A DNA stretch of 64,000 nucleotides from Pseudomonadota bacterium (GTDB taxonomy: Bacteria > Desulfobacterota > Desulfobacteria > Desulfobacterales > Desulfobacteraceae): contig JAHJLV010000060.1 of the NCBI GenBank assembly GCA_018821535.1, forward strand, positions 1 to 64,000. Direction: 5' to 3'. Below the pieces are notes generated by a model. That model was not told the origin of the DNA. It saw nothing but the letters and a program-made list of their open reading frames with translations, and searched no databases. Below, piece by piece: positions 42,319 through 52,754 of this stretch. The stretch's first letter is position 1. Each line of letters begins with the position of its first letter. A program made the translations under genes and the position numbers.

Positions 42319-45300
42319 ATGACGGATTCTGCAAACATATTGCCACAGGTCTTTCAGTCTCCTTTACCCGGAGAATCCCGGGTGATGTATTGCGGAGACT
42401 GCGCTGTTTTTCTTTTAACACTGTCTTTTCCAGCCAAGGGAAGCGCCTGGGTCCGGACAAATCTGGGAACTGCAAAAATCACCCGCAGAGAAATTATTGA
42501 CCGGATAGAGAAAAATGAGATCAAACTGGATGCAGCCTGGTTTGATATCCAGATGAGGCAAATCAGCGACACCACGTTTAAAATTGTGCTGCCCCTTCAC
42601 GAGACTGGATTTTTTCAGGCCAAATGTTTTTTCCTTCCCAAACGGGCTTCAAGTCCGATCTGGCCAACCGGCGAAAATTTTATTTTGAATGTGGAGCCTG
42701 CCGGAACCTGCTGCGCCAATATTATCTATAATGCGTTTGTCCGGCAGTTCGGTCCTTCCAAAACAGATTCGCATCATGAACCGGGCGGGGATCAACACAC
42801 CGCATTGATGATAGAAACGCTTGACAAACAAGGATATACCGTGATTCCGGAATCCGGAAAATTCCGGGATCTGCAAAAAGAAGTGGAATTTATTTTTTCC
42901 CGTCTGGGCTGCCGGGTGCTGCATCTTCTGCCAATTCATCCAACGCCCACGACCTATGCCCGTATGGGGCGATTCGGCAGTCCCTATGCAGCATTGAATT
43001 TTACAGAAGTTGATCCGGCGCTGGCCCGGTTTGATCCGTCTGCAACGCCTCTGGAACAGTTCATGGAGCTTGTGGATACGGTGCACAGATTTAATGGCTA
43101 TCTGATCATGGATATTGCCATCAATCATACAGGGTGGGCTGCTGCCATTCATGAAAGTCATCCGGAATGGCTGGTCAGAGGAAACGATGGAAAAATTACA
43201 GCGCCGGGCGCCTGGGGCGTTATCTGGGCGGATTTGACCAAGCTGGATTATTCCAATATTGAGCTGTGGAAATACATGGCAGAGGTGTTTTTGCTCTGGT
43301 GCCACCGGGGGGTGGATGGATTCAGATGCGATGCAGGGTATATGGTTCCGGTGGAAGCCTGGGAATATATCGTGGCAAAAATACGGGAGAAATATCCGGA
43401 CACCCTGTTTTTTCTGGAAGGATTGGGCGGGAAGCTTGAAGTCACAAAAGACATTCTGACCCGGGCCAATTTTAACTGGGCATATTCGGAGCTTTTTCAA
43501 AATTATACCAGAGAGCAGATTTCTGATTATATGCCCTTTGTGTTTGATCTGTCCGAGTGTTGCGGGCATCTGGTTCATTTTGCTGAAACCCATGACAATC
43601 AGCGTCTGGCATCTGTTTCTTACGTGTACGCAAAGATGAGAACCTCTCTTTGCGCGCTGTTCAGTGTCTGCGGCGGATTTGGTTTTGCCAACGGAGTGGA
43701 ATGGTTTGCCACCCAGAAAATCAATGTCCATGAATCTTCGGGGCTGAACTGGGGCAACCAGATCAATCAGGTGGATCATATTTCCAGACTGAACCTGATT
43801 TTAAAAACCCACCCTGCTTTTTTTTCAGGAACGAAATTATCATTGATACAGCAGAATACATCCCAGTGTCTTGTTTTATTCAGACAGAATACAGAATTTG
43901 ATAAACGACTGCTGGTTCTGCTGAATCTGGATTGTGACAAAAGCTGTGCTGCGGCGTGGAAAATTGAAGACGCGGGCCTGAAAACCAGTGTTTTTTATGA
44001 CCTGCTGACAAAAGAAAAAATTCACATATCGCAAAGTGAAAATTTATGCAGCCTGGTGCTGGAACCGGGTCAGGCCCTTGCCCTGACCCCTGATGCCCGG
44101 GATATCGACCATCTTGAACACAATGCCCGATTGGAAAGTCAGGTTCCGGAACAGGTGATGAACCAGAAATGGAAAGCCGGGGTTTTATCGGTGTATAATG
44201 AGATATGCGGGTTTAAGGATCTGGGCGATGCGGATATTTCAAAACAGGCATTGCGGTTTGCAGATGATCCGGTTGAATTTATCCGGTCTTTAAATCGGGT
44301 GTCCAATGAAAGCCGGGTGATTGTTTTTGATGTTGATAAGGATCTTAAACGTCAGGTCATGGTTCCGCCTGGATTTTTTCTTTTGATTCGCTGTCCAAAA
44401 GGCTTTCGCGCAGAACTGATGGAAGAGTCTGCAGCACAAAAAGAATCTTTCGGATATGAAGAGGGGATGTTACAGGCAGATGGAAGCCGCTTTTTTGCTG
44501 TTTTTCTACCGCTGAAAACAAAAAAACTTCATAAAAAATTAAGTCTGCATCTCAGGATTTTTGAACCGGATCGCCCCCGAATAGAAAAAGCGTCTGTGCT
44601 TTATCTGGCGCCATTTGAAACACTTGCCATGCGCTCGGCCTTTACCCGAAAAGAAATTGCGGATAATCCGTTTTTAAAGCTTTTGGGGACAACCAGAAAA
44701 GGCGGGATGATGCGCGCTGCTGCGTTCTGGGGAAATGTTTACAGCCGGTACGACGGTCTTCTGGGCGCAAATATTGATCCGCTGATCCCGGAAAACCGCT
44801 GGATGGTTCTGTCCCGTTACAGAATCTGGGCGGTTTATCAGGGCCATTCCAGAGAATTGTCCCTGGATTGTCTTGAAGCATTCTGGTTTTCATATGACGG
44901 CGGCGGAAAATGGCGGTTTCATGTTCCCACATCAGAAGGAAATTATTATGCACTGGAGCTGTTTTTGTCCATTGATCCGGATTCAAACCACACCGGTCTG
45001 GTGATCAGGAGAATAAAATCTGCATCATCAAACGATCATCTGCTCAACGATGATAAGCCGGTTACCCTGATTATCCGGCCGGATATTGAGGACAGAAGCT
45101 TTCATGATACCGTAAAAGCGTTTCAGGGCCCGGAACACTCCTGGCCAGCTGCGGTTGAGTCCTATGATGCCGGTTTTTTCTTTTCACTTTCCCGGGGAAA
45201 AACTTTGTGTTTGAACCTGTCAAAGGGACAGTTCACGAATGCGCCGGAATGGCGGTATATGGTGCATCGTGCCCAGGAAGCCCAGCGGGGCCTTGATGCA

Positions 45301-46635
45301 GATTCTGATCTTTTCAGCCCGGGATATTTTTCACTGTCCTGTAAAGGCGGACAGACCCTGTATCTGGATGCAGCGGTGATTGAAAACAGCCAGCGGGGCA
45401 GCAGAATAAAATTTGCAAGGCCGTCTTTATCGTTTAAACCGGGAATATCTTTATCCGAAGCCGTGTTAAAGGGGCTGGATGCGTTCATTGTGGACAGGGA
45501 AACAGATAAAAGTGTGATAGCAGGCTATCCCTGGTTTCTGGACTGGGGACGGGACAGTCTGATTTTCTGCAGAAGCCTGATCCAGCTGGGCAGATTTTCA
45601 GATGCCAGGGGAATCTTAAGGCTTTTCGGCCGGTTTGAAAACAGTGGCACACTGCCGAATATGATCTGCGGCAACGATGCCCGGAATATTGAAACATCAG
45701 ATGCGCCCCTGTGGTTTTTTGCCTGCTGCAAGGATCTGGTGGACAAGGAAAACAGTCTGGATTTTCTGGAAGAAGATCTGGGGGGAAGATCGTTGAACCA
45801 GGTGCTTTTATCCATTGCCCATTCCCTGATACAGGGGACAAAAACCGGTGTAAAGGCAGACCCTGAAACGTTTTTGCTTTACAGTCCCGCGCATTTTACC
45901 TGGATGGACACCAATTTTCCGGCAGGAAGTCCCCGTCAGGGGTATCCGGTTGAGATTCAGGCCTTGTGGTATAATGCGCTGATGTTTCTGGCATCCATAG
46001 ACCGCTCTGGTGGATGGGAGAAAAAAGCCAAAATGGTAAAAAATGCAATTGTGGATTTTTTCTGGCAGCCGTCCGCAGGTTTTTTTTCAGACTGTCTTCA
46101 TGCAGACGGGCCTGTGGGAGCAAAGCATGCGGTGGCGGATGATGCGTTAAGGCCCAATCAATTATTGCTGATAACACTGGGCGTGATTGACCAGCAGCAG
46201 ATGGCCCAGGCCTGTGTTGAGACCTGCATGGAGCTTCTGGTGCCCGGAGCCATTCGCAGTCTTGCAGACAGGAAACTTGAATATCCGGTGTATATTTATT
46301 ATAATCATCATCTGTTAAACAATCCCCATGCGCCCTATTCCGGAAAATATGAGGGCGATGAAGATACCAGAAGAAAACCTGCTTATCACAACGGCACAGC
46401 ATGGACCTGGCAGTTTCCTGTTTTTTGTGAAGCCTGGGCCACTGTTTTTGGAAAAAACAGTTATTCTACCTGTCTGGCATGGCTGGGAAGTGTTATAGGA
46501 TTGATGAGAACCGGTGCTGCTGGATATCTCCCTGAAATTCTGGATGGGGATTTTCCGCATACACCAAGGGGATGTGATGCACAGGCCTGGGGCAACAGTG
46601 AAGTTGCCAGGGTAGTGCATAAATTAACCCACTGA
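42319..46635 (+). CDS. GH13-GH133 fused glycogen debranching enzyme, 1438 aa
   Basis: One polypeptide carries both debranching activities. The N-terminal half has a GH13 alpha-amylase-type barrel (MDIAINHT; nucleophile D338 in GFRCDAGYM; acid/base E367 in FFLEGLGG; H425-D426 in ETHDNQ), expected to act as the 4-alpha-glucanotransferase. After a beta-rich middle, the C-terminal part (about 1060-1438) is amylo-alpha-1,6-glucosidase (GH133): AGYPWFLDWGRDSLIF, SGTLPNMICGNDARNIETSDAPLWF, DDALRPNQLL and NGTAWTWQFP. This is the eukaryotic-like two-activity arrangement. It is first in a four-gene glycogen run. Confidence 0.92.
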   Translation: MTDSANILPQVFQSPLPGESRVMYCGDCAVFLLTLSFPAKGSAWVRTNLGTAKITRREIIDRIEKNEIKLDAAWFDIQMRQISDTTFKIVLPLHETGFFQAKCFFLPKRASSPIWPTGENFILNVEPAGTCCANIIYNAFVRQFGPSKTDSHHEPGGDQHTALMIETLDKQGYTVIPESGKFRDLQKEVEFIFSRLGCRVLHLLPIHPTPTTYARMGRFGSPYAALNFTEVDPALARFDPSATPLEQFMELVDTVHRFNGYLIMDIAINHTGWAAAIHESHPEWLVRGNDGKITAPGAWGVIWADLTKLDYSNIELWKYMAEVFLLWCHRGVDGFRCDAGYMVPVEAWEYIVAKIREKYPDTLFFLEGLGGKLEVTKDILTRANFNWAYSELFQNYTREQISDYMPFVFDLSECCGHLVHFAETHDNQRLASVSYVYAKMRTSLCALFSVCGGFGFANGVEWFATQKINVHESSGLNWGNQINQVDHISRLNLILKTHPAFFSGTKLSLIQQNTSQCLVLFRQNTEFDKRLLVLLNLDCDKSCAAAWKIEDAGLKTSVFYDLLTKEKIHISQSENLCSLVLEPGQALALTPDARDIDHLEHNARLESQVPEQVMNQKWKAGVLSVYNEICGFKDLGDADISKQALRFADDPVEFIRSLNRVSNESRVIVFDVDKDLKRQVMVPPGFFLLIRCPKGFRAELMEESAAQKESFGYEEGMLQADGSRFFAVFLPLKTKKLHKKLSLHLRIFEPDRPRIEKASVLYLAPFETLAMRSAFTRKEIADNPFLKLLGTTRKGGMMRAAAFWGNVYSRYDGLLGANIDPLIPENRWMVLSRYRIWAVYQGHSRELSLDCLEAFWFSYDGGGKWRFHVPTSEGNYYALELFLSIDPDSNHTGLVIRRIKSASSNDHLLNDDKPVTLIIRPDIEDRSFHDTVKAFQGPEHSWPAAVESYDAGFFFSLSRGKTLCLNLSKGQFTNAPEWRYMVHRAQEAQRGLDADSDLFSPGYFSLSCKGGQTLYLDAAVIENSQRGSRIKFARPSLSFKPGISLSEAVLKGLDAFIVDRETDKSVIAGYPWFLDWGRDSLIFCRSLIQLGRFSDARGILRLFGRFENSGTLPNMICGNDARNIETSDAPLWFFACCKDLVDKENSLDFLEEDLGGRSLNQVLLSIAHSLIQGTKTGVKADPETFLLYSPAHFTWMDTNFPAGSPRQGYPVEIQALWYNALMFLASIDRSGGWEKKAKMVKNAIVDFFWQPSAGFFSDCLHADGPVGAKHAVADDALRPNQLLLITLGVIDQQQMAQACVETCMELLVPGAIRSLADRKLEYPVYIYYNHHLLNNPHAPYSGKYEGDEDTRRKPAYHNGTAWTWQFPVFCEAWATVFGKNSYSTCLAWLGSVIGLMRTGAAGYLPEILDGDFPHTPRGCDAQAWGNSEVARVVHKLTH

Positions 46636-46675
46636 TATTATTATTTTGATATTATTATCTGGAGATCAAAAAAAA

Positions 46676-49237
46676 ATGGAAACAATGCAGATTTATAAGG
46701 TTTATCCGGCCATTCCCGAACCACTGACTTTTCTGGAATATCTGTCCAGAAATCTATGGTGGTGCTGGAGCCAGGAAGCCATTGAGCTTTTTTACAGGAT
46801 GAATCCTGCACAATGGGAAAAACTGGGGAAAAATCCAGTGGCGTTTTTATCCCATATTTCCCAGAGGCGATTTGAGGCATTATCCCGTGATGAAAGTTTT
46901 ATCGGTCATCTGAACCGGGTAAAAGCCAGGTTTGAGAAAATGTTTTCAGATGCAACACAGATTCCCGAATTTGATATGGACCCAAAAGAAACGATTGCCT
47001 ACCTGTCCATGGAATTTGGTCTTCATGAATCATTACCGTTTTTTGCAGGCGGGCTTGGCGTGCTGGCAGGAGATCACCTGAAAGCATCTTCTACCCTGGG
47101 AATTCCATTAATTGGCATTGGACTGCTTTTCCGGGAAGGGTATTTTCGTCAGTATCTGGACCATAACGGCTGGCAGCTGGAAAGATATCCGATTATTGAT
47201 GTGTTTGATCTGCCTGTCCAAAAGGTGACAGATAGTAACGGAAGAGATCTTATTATTGAAATACCCGGTCCTACAGAGATGATGCGGGCCTGTGTCTGGC
47301 AGATCCGGGTGGGCAAGATCCGCCTGCTGATGCTGGATACGGACTTGCCTGAAAATTCGGCTGAAGTACGGGATATTACCTCCCGGCTGTATGCCAGTCA
47401 TGGTAAAACCCGGGTGGCCCAGGAAGCGCTTCTGGGTATCGGCGGTCTCAAGGTTCTGAGTGCCATGGAAATTTTTCCCAGTGTCTGCCATATGAATGAA
47501 GGTCATTGTACCTTTGCCGGCCTTGAGCGGGTATCCCTGATGATGGACCGGTACAACCTGGATGTTGAAAGTGCACTTCAGATTTGTCAGCGAAGCAGTG
47601 TTTTTACCACACATACGCCGGTTTCAGCAGGCCATGATGAATTTGAAGATCATCTGGTTACGCCTTATCTCAAGCCCTATATTGAAAAGTTCGGTGTTTC
47701 TGCACAGACTTTACTGTCCTGGGGAAAAGCGCCGAATGCCTCAATTACAGATAAATTTTCCATGTTTATTTTTGGGACCAAATTTGCCGGTTTTATCAAT
47801 GGCGTCAGCCGGCTTCACGGCCAGGTCGCCCGGCGCATGTGGCAGGCATTATGGCCCAAGCGCCATGTGGAGGAGATTCCCATATCCCATGTGACCAATG
47901 GCATTCATATCAGCTCCTATTTGTCCCGGCAGAAAAGCGCCCTGTTTGAACGGTATCTGGCATCGGACTGGGCTGTACGGCAGTCTGACCTGAGGCTGGT
48001 TGGCCGGATTGATAATATAGAAAATTCAGATTTATGGCATTCTCATGAGCTGGATCGTTCCAATCTTATCCGGAAAAGCCGTCAATTATTGCTGACCCAG
48101 TATGAACGACGCAATGCGCCCAGAAATGTTCTTGAGGAAGTAGTGGATTCACTGGATCATCATTGTCTGACCATCTGTTTTGCCAGAAGATTTGCCACGT
48201 ATAAGCGGGCCGGATTACTGTTAAGAGATATTCCTCGACTCACCCGCCTGATTACAGATCCGGACCGGCCGATTCAATTTATTTTTGCAGGAAAAGCCCA
48301 TCCGAATGATAATGACGGAAAAGCCATTATTCAGCAGATTGTGCAGTTTTCAAGGCGGCACGAGGTACGGCACCGGGTGGCCTTTCTTGAGGATTATGAC
48401 ATTAATATTGCACGGTATATGGTTCAAGGATGCGATGTGTGGCTGAACACCCCCCGAAGACCCTATGAAGCCTGTGGAACAAGCGGCATGAAAGCGGCTG
48501 CAAATGGCGGTCTGAACCTGTCCATCCTGGATGGCTGGTGGTGTGAGGGATTCAGAGAAGACCGAGGGTGGGCCATTGGAAGCGGGGAGGATTATGATGA
48601 CCCTGAATATCAGGACTCGGTGGAAAGTCAGGCCTTGTTCAATATCCTTGAAAATGATGTGATTCCGGCTTTTTATGATCGCAAAAGAGGCAATCCCCCG
48701 GCCAAATGGATCAAAATGATGAAAGCCTCCATGAAAATGGCCATGACAGATTTTTCAAGTGATCATATGGTCAGGGAATATTCAAACCGGTATTATCTTC
48801 CGGCACTCATAAACCTGAGGACGCTGACGCAGAATTCTTCGGAAAAAGCCCGGGAACTTGCGTTAACCCAATCCCGGCTGAAAGAGCTGTGGAGATATAT
48901 CTGGCTGTCTGCACCCCGGATTCATGAAGCCTCGGATTTTAAGGTGGGAGACACCTTTCGATTAACCCTGGAAGTTTTTCTGGGTGATCTGACACCCGAA
49001 GAAGTCGAGGTTCAGATTTACCATGGAAAACTCAGGGGAGCGGGTCATCTTGAGGGCAGCCGGCCTGAAACCATGCAGCTGGAAAAACAGCTTGAACCGG
49101 GCAAGTATTTATATGTTTCAACGCTTGTCTGTTCAGATTCCGGACGGTTTGGCTATACAGCAAGGGTAATTCCCAGCGGCGATGAAATCCTGCGGCATAC
49201 GCCCCTGCTGGTAACCTGGGCACAGGACAAAAAATAA
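46676..49237 (+). CDS. Alpha-glucan phosphorylase (GT35, short-N-terminus type)
   Basis: An 853-aa phosphorylase of the TIGR02094-type subgroup, opening YKVYPAIPEPLTFLEYLSRNLWWCWS. It has IAYLSMEFGLHESLPFFAGGLGVLAGDHLKA, the PLP-lysine region ACGTSGMKAAANGGLNLSILDGWW and a C-terminal beta-rich extension of about 100 residues (FRLTLEVFLGDLTPEEVEVQIYHG). It releases glucose-1-phosphate from alpha-glucans. I start it at the ATG at 46676 (GGAG 10 nt upstream); the longer frame would start at a TTG with no ribosome site. It lies 40 bp after the debrancher. Confidence 0.92.
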   Translation: METMQIYKVYPAIPEPLTFLEYLSRNLWWCWSQEAIELFYRMNPAQWEKLGKNPVAFLSHISQRRFEALSRDESFIGHLNRVKARFEKMFSDATQIPEFDMDPKETIAYLSMEFGLHESLPFFAGGLGVLAGDHLKASSTLGIPLIGIGLLFREGYFRQYLDHNGWQLERYPIIDVFDLPVQKVTDSNGRDLIIEIPGPTEMMRACVWQIRVGKIRLLMLDTDLPENSAEVRDITSRLYASHGKTRVAQEALLGIGGLKVLSAMEIFPSVCHMNEGHCTFAGLERVSLMMDRYNLDVESALQICQRSSVFTTHTPVSAGHDEFEDHLVTPYLKPYIEKFGVSAQTLLSWGKAPNASITDKFSMFIFGTKFAGFINGVSRLHGQVARRMWQALWPKRHVEEIPISHVTNGIHISSYLSRQKSALFERYLASDWAVRQSDLRLVGRIDNIENSDLWHSHELDRSNLIRKSRQLLLTQYERRNAPRNVLEEVVDSLDHHCLTICFARRFATYKRAGLLLRDIPRLTRLITDPDRPIQFIFAGKAHPNDNDGKAIIQQIVQFSRRHEVRHRVAFLEDYDINIARYMVQGCDVWLNTPRRPYEACGTSGMKAAANGGLNLSILDGWWCEGFREDRGWAIGSGEDYDDPEYQDSVESQALFNILENDVIPAFYDRKRGNPPAKWIKMMKASMKMAMTDFSSDHMVREYSNRYYLPALINLRTLTQNSSEKARELALTQSRLKELWRYIWLSAPRIHEASDFKVGDTFRLTLEVFLGDLTPEEVEVQIYHGKLRGAGHLEGSRPETMQLEKQLEPGKYLYVSTLVCSDSGRFGYTARVIPSGDEILRHTPLLVTWAQDKK

Positions 49238-49249
49238 CAGGAAGATAAT

Positions 49250-50749
49250 ATGGCACAAAAACCCAGAATCTTGATTGTTACCCCGGAGGTAACCTATCTG
49301 CCCGAAGATATGAGTGACGGGCGAAATTACTCGGCAAAGGCTGGCGGGCTTGCAGATGTGTCTGCGGCATTGATCAGTGCATTGTTTGATCTCGGATGTG
49401 ATGTTCATGTGGCGTTGCCGGATTATCGTTCCATATATCATGGATACACAACCAAAACCCATAACCAGGAGCTTAAAAAAATCCGAAAGCGCCTGGATGA
49501 GGAACGGATTCACCTGGCTGCAGACCGGTCGTTTTATTATCTGGATAATATTTATTCAGGATATTCCGATAAGGACCTGAAAGTCTCTCTGGCATTTCAG
49601 CGGGAGGTGATCAACAATATTATTCCGAGAGTGGAACCGGATATCATTCACTGCAATGACTGGATGACCGGCCTGATTCCGGCCATGGCAAGGCAGCTTG
49701 AAATTCCCTGTCTTTTCACCATTCACAATATTCATACCATGACATCCACCATGGCGGAAATCGAGGACAGGGGAATTGATGCAGCTTCTTTCTGGAAATA
49801 TCTGTTTTTTAAAAATGTTCCGTATAATTATGAGGAAAGCCGGGACTGGAACCGGGTGGATTTTTTAACCAGCGGCGTGTTTGCCGCCCATTATGTGAAT
49901 ACTGTGAGCCCGACTTTTTTAAAAGAGATTGTTGAGGACCGGCACCCCTTTGTGGAAAATTGTCTGAAAACAGAATTGTCCAATAAATATTATTCTGAAT
50001 GCGCCACAGGTATTTTAAATGCGCCGGAACCGGATTATAATCCAGCCGTGGATCTGATGATTGATAAAAATTACGGTCCAAAAAATCATGCAGGAAAAAA
50101 GCGGCTGAATAAAGCATACCTGCAGAAGATTCTTGATCTGGAAAAAAATGACAGCGCGCCGCTGTTTTTCTGGCCGTCACGGCTGGATCCGGTTCAAAAA
50201 GGATGCCAGCTTCTGGCTCAGATCATGTACGATATTGTGTCTGACTACTGGGAGGATGGACTTCAGATTGTATCGGTGGCCAGTGGTTCCTATCAGAAAC
50301 ATTTTCATGATATTGTGCGGTTTCATGGTCTGGGAAAGCGGATTGCCGTATGTGGTTTTAATGAAGCGCTGTCTCATCAGGCATTTGCAGCCAGTGATTT
50401 TCTGTTTATGCCCTCTTCGTTTGAACCCTGCGGGCTTCCGCAGATGATCGGACCTATTTACGGCACTCTTCCCATTGTGTTTGATACCGGCGGACTGCAC
50501 GATACCGTAAAACCGCTGAACCTGGAGACGAATACCGGGAATGGCTTTTTGTTCAATGTTCATGATGCCCAGGGCTTAAGATGGGCGGTTGACCGGGCCA
50601 TGGATTTTTATCGCCAGGATCAGGACATCCGCAAAAAACAGATCAGCCGGATCATGATTGAAAGTGTACTTGAGTTTAATCACAGCCGATGCGCTCAAAG
50701 TTATATTGAACTGTATGAAAAAATGCTCCAAAGGCCCTTCCTTGTCTGA
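49250..50749 (+). CDS. glgA: Glycogen synthase (GT5)
   Basis: A 499-aa GT5 glucosyltransferase that extends alpha-1,4-glucan. The ADP-glucose motif is present as SAKAGGLADVSAAL. It also has DIIHCNDWMTGLIPAMA, LFTIHNIHT, the second-domain WPSRLDPVQKGCQLL and the donor-site FEPCGLPQMIGPIYGTLPIVFDTGGLHDTV. The N-terminal loop is longer than in E. coli (YLPEDMSDGRNYS), as in the Cyanobacteria/Bacteroidetes-like subgroup. It begins 12 bp after the phosphorylase and overlaps glgB by 35 bp. No glgC (ADP-glucose pyrophosphorylase) is in the window. Confidence 0.93.
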   Translation: MAQKPRILIVTPEVTYLPEDMSDGRNYSAKAGGLADVSAALISALFDLGCDVHVALPDYRSIYHGYTTKTHNQELKKIRKRLDEERIHLAADRSFYYLDNIYSGYSDKDLKVSLAFQREVINNIIPRVEPDIIHCNDWMTGLIPAMARQLEIPCLFTIHNIHTMTSTMAEIEDRGIDAASFWKYLFFKNVPYNYEESRDWNRVDFLTSGVFAAHYVNTVSPTFLKEIVEDRHPFVENCLKTELSNKYYSECATGILNAPEPDYNPAVDLMIDKNYGPKNHAGKKRLNKAYLQKILDLEKNDSAPLFFWPSRLDPVQKGCQLLAQIMYDIVSDYWEDGLQIVSVASGSYQKHFHDIVRFHGLGKRIAVCGFNEALSHQAFAASDFLFMPSSFEPCGLPQMIGPIYGTLPIVFDTGGLHDTVKPLNLETNTGNGFLFNVHDAQGLRWAVDRAMDFYRQDQDIRKKQISRIMIESVLEFNHSRCAQSYIELYEKMLQRPFLV

Positions 50750-52754
50750 TTCAACCTTTTATAATGATCCGTACCTGCTTTCCTTTGCCGGAGTGATCCG
50801 TTCACGGATTGATGCGGCACATCATCTGAAACAGCAGATAGAAGAATACAAGCCGGGCGGATTGTATTCTTTTGCGGATTACCATGATATTTTCGGGCTT
50901 CATTTTGACGGACATCACTGGGTGATGTGCGAATGGGCGCCCAATGCGTCAAAAATTTTTGTTCTGTGTGACAAAAACGGCTGGCAGAAACACGATGCGT
51001 ATCGCCTTGAGAAAAAAGAAAACGGGGTATTTGAAACCGTTTTTCCCGGGCAGATATTTTCCCATGGCGATCTGTTCCGCCTGAAAGTCGTCTGGGACGG
51101 CGGAGAAGGGGATCGTATTCCCACGGCTGCAACACGGGTGGTTCAGGATACTGAAACCCTGATGTTCAACGCCCAGGTCTGGCATCCGGAACAGCCGTAT
51201 CTGTGGAAAATACCAGAACCTGAGTTTTCGGATGAATCTCTTTTGATTTATGAAGCCCATGTCGGCATGGCTCTGGAAGAAATGCGGGTGGGCACCTATG
51301 TGGAATTTGAACGCCATATCCTGCCAAAGATTAAGCATGCCGGGTATAATGCCATCCAGTTGATGGCGGTTCAGGAACACCCCTACTACGGGTCGTTCGG
51401 GTATCATGTGTCCAGTTTTTTTGCCCCGTCTTCACGGTTTGGAACACCTGAAGAATTAAAAAGCCTGATTGACACTGCCCATGAAATGGGAATCCGGGTG
51501 TTGATGGATATTATTCACTCCCATTGTGTCCGGAACGAAGTGGAAGGACTGTCAAGGTTTGACGGCACCCTGTATCAGTTTTTCCACGATGGACCGAGAG
51601 GAACGCATCGGTTGTGGGATTCAAGATGTTTTGATTATTCCAAACTTCATGTGATCAAATTTTTATTGTCCAATTTAAAATACTGGATGGAAGAATTCAA
51701 AATCGATGGTTTCCGGTTTGACGGGATTACCTCCATGTTGTTTGAAGATCATGGTCTTGGAAGGGCGTTTACCTGTTATAATGATTATTTCGGGCCGGAC
51801 GTGGATGTATCTGCCCTTGCCTATTTAACCCTGGCCAATGATCTGGCCCACAACATGAATGCGCAGCTTATTACCATTGCTGAAGATGTCAGCGGGTATC
51901 CAGGACTTGCTGCCCCGATTTCCCAGGGCGGTATCGGGTTTGATTTCCGGTTTGCCATGGGAATTGCTGATTTCTGGATAAAGCTGCTCAAGGAAGTCAA
52001 AGATGAAGACTGGCCCATGGGAAAACTCTGGTATGAACTGACCACCCGGCGGGAAGAAGAAAAGACCATCAGCTATGCCGAATGCCATGATCAGGCGCTG
52101 GTGGGGGATAAAACCCTGATGATGCACCTGATGGGATCGCATATTTATACGGCCATGAACAGACACAGCGATCGGTTTGAAACTTTTCGGGGTGTTGCCT
52201 TGCACAAGATGATCCGTCTGATTACGATCAGCACGGCCAATGCAGGGTATCTGAATTTTATCGGCAATGAATTCGGTCATCCGGAATGGGTGGATTTTCC
52301 CTCCAAACAGAACGGGTTTTCATATCAGTATGCCCGCAGACAGTGGTCATTGAAATATAATCCTGATTTGTATTATTACTGCCTGTTTGAATTTGACCGG
52401 CACATGATTCACCTTGTCAAGGATCAGGATTTATTTTCAGTACCTTTCTGCAGGCTGCTTCACCTTCATGACGATGACAAGGTGATTGCTTTTGAAAGGA
52501 ACCAGCTCATTTTTGTGTTTAATTTTCATCCCACCTGTTCTTATTCTGATTATATGTTTGATGTGCCGCCGGGAAAATACCAGATGATTCTGGACACAGA
52601 TGAGAAACGGTTCGGCGGTCATGAACGGCTGCAGGCCAGCCAGATTCATTATACCCTTCATGACCCGCTGCTGTATGGTCAGGATAACCGGCTCAGCCTG
52701 TATCTTCCTGCCCGGACGGCAATCGTTCTGGCACTTGGGACAGATCCTGCCTAA
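50715..52754 (+). CDS. glgB: 1,4-alpha-glucan branching enzyme, eukaryote-like
   Basis: A 679-aa branching enzyme: CBM48 domain (about 50-150, YDIFGLHFDGHHWVMCEWAPNAS), then a GH13 barrel (QLMAVQEHPYYGSFGYHVSSFFA, MDIIHSHCVRNEVEG, nucleophile Asp in GFRFDGITSMLF, acid/base Glu in AEDVSGYPG, AECHDQALVGDKTLM) and a C-terminal beta domain. Motif spellings match the animal/plant-type (GH13_8) branching enzymes rather than E. coli GlgB. The start at 50715 is chosen because upstream in-frame codons lie deep inside glgA; the ribosome site is weak. Its stop overlaps that of the convergent glgP by two bases. Confidence 0.92.
   Translation: MKKCSKGPSLSDSTFYNDPYLLSFAGVIRSRIDAAHHLKQQIEEYKPGGLYSFADYHDIFGLHFDGHHWVMCEWAPNASKIFVLCDKNGWQKHDAYRLEKKENGVFETVFPGQIFSHGDLFRLKVVWDGGEGDRIPTAATRVVQDTETLMFNAQVWHPEQPYLWKIPEPEFSDESLLIYEAHVGMALEEMRVGTYVEFERHILPKIKHAGYNAIQLMAVQEHPYYGSFGYHVSSFFAPSSRFGTPEELKSLIDTAHEMGIRVLMDIIHSHCVRNEVEGLSRFDGTLYQFFHDGPRGTHRLWDSRCFDYSKLHVIKFLLSNLKYWMEEFKIDGFRFDGITSMLFEDHGLGRAFTCYNDYFGPDVDVSALAYLTLANDLAHNMNAQLITIAEDVSGYPGLAAPISQGGIGFDFRFAMGIADFWIKLLKEVKDEDWPMGKLWYELTTRREEEKTISYAECHDQALVGDKTLMMHLMGSHIYTAMNRHSDRFETFRGVALHKMIRLITISTANAGYLNFIGNEFGHPEWVDFPSKQNGFSYQYARRQWSLKYNPDLYYYCLFEFDRHMIHLVKDQDLFSVPFCRLLHLHDDDKVIAFERNQLIFVFNFHPTCSYSDYMFDVPPGKYQMILDTDEKRFGGHERLQASQIHYTLHDPLLYGQDNRLSLYLPARTAIVLALGTDPA

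Noticed and set aside
42649..43779. 376-aa open frame antisense to the debranching enzyme
   Set aside because: Composition is that of a shadow frame (rich in H, I, P, Q), and the sense strand encodes clear GH13 motifs.
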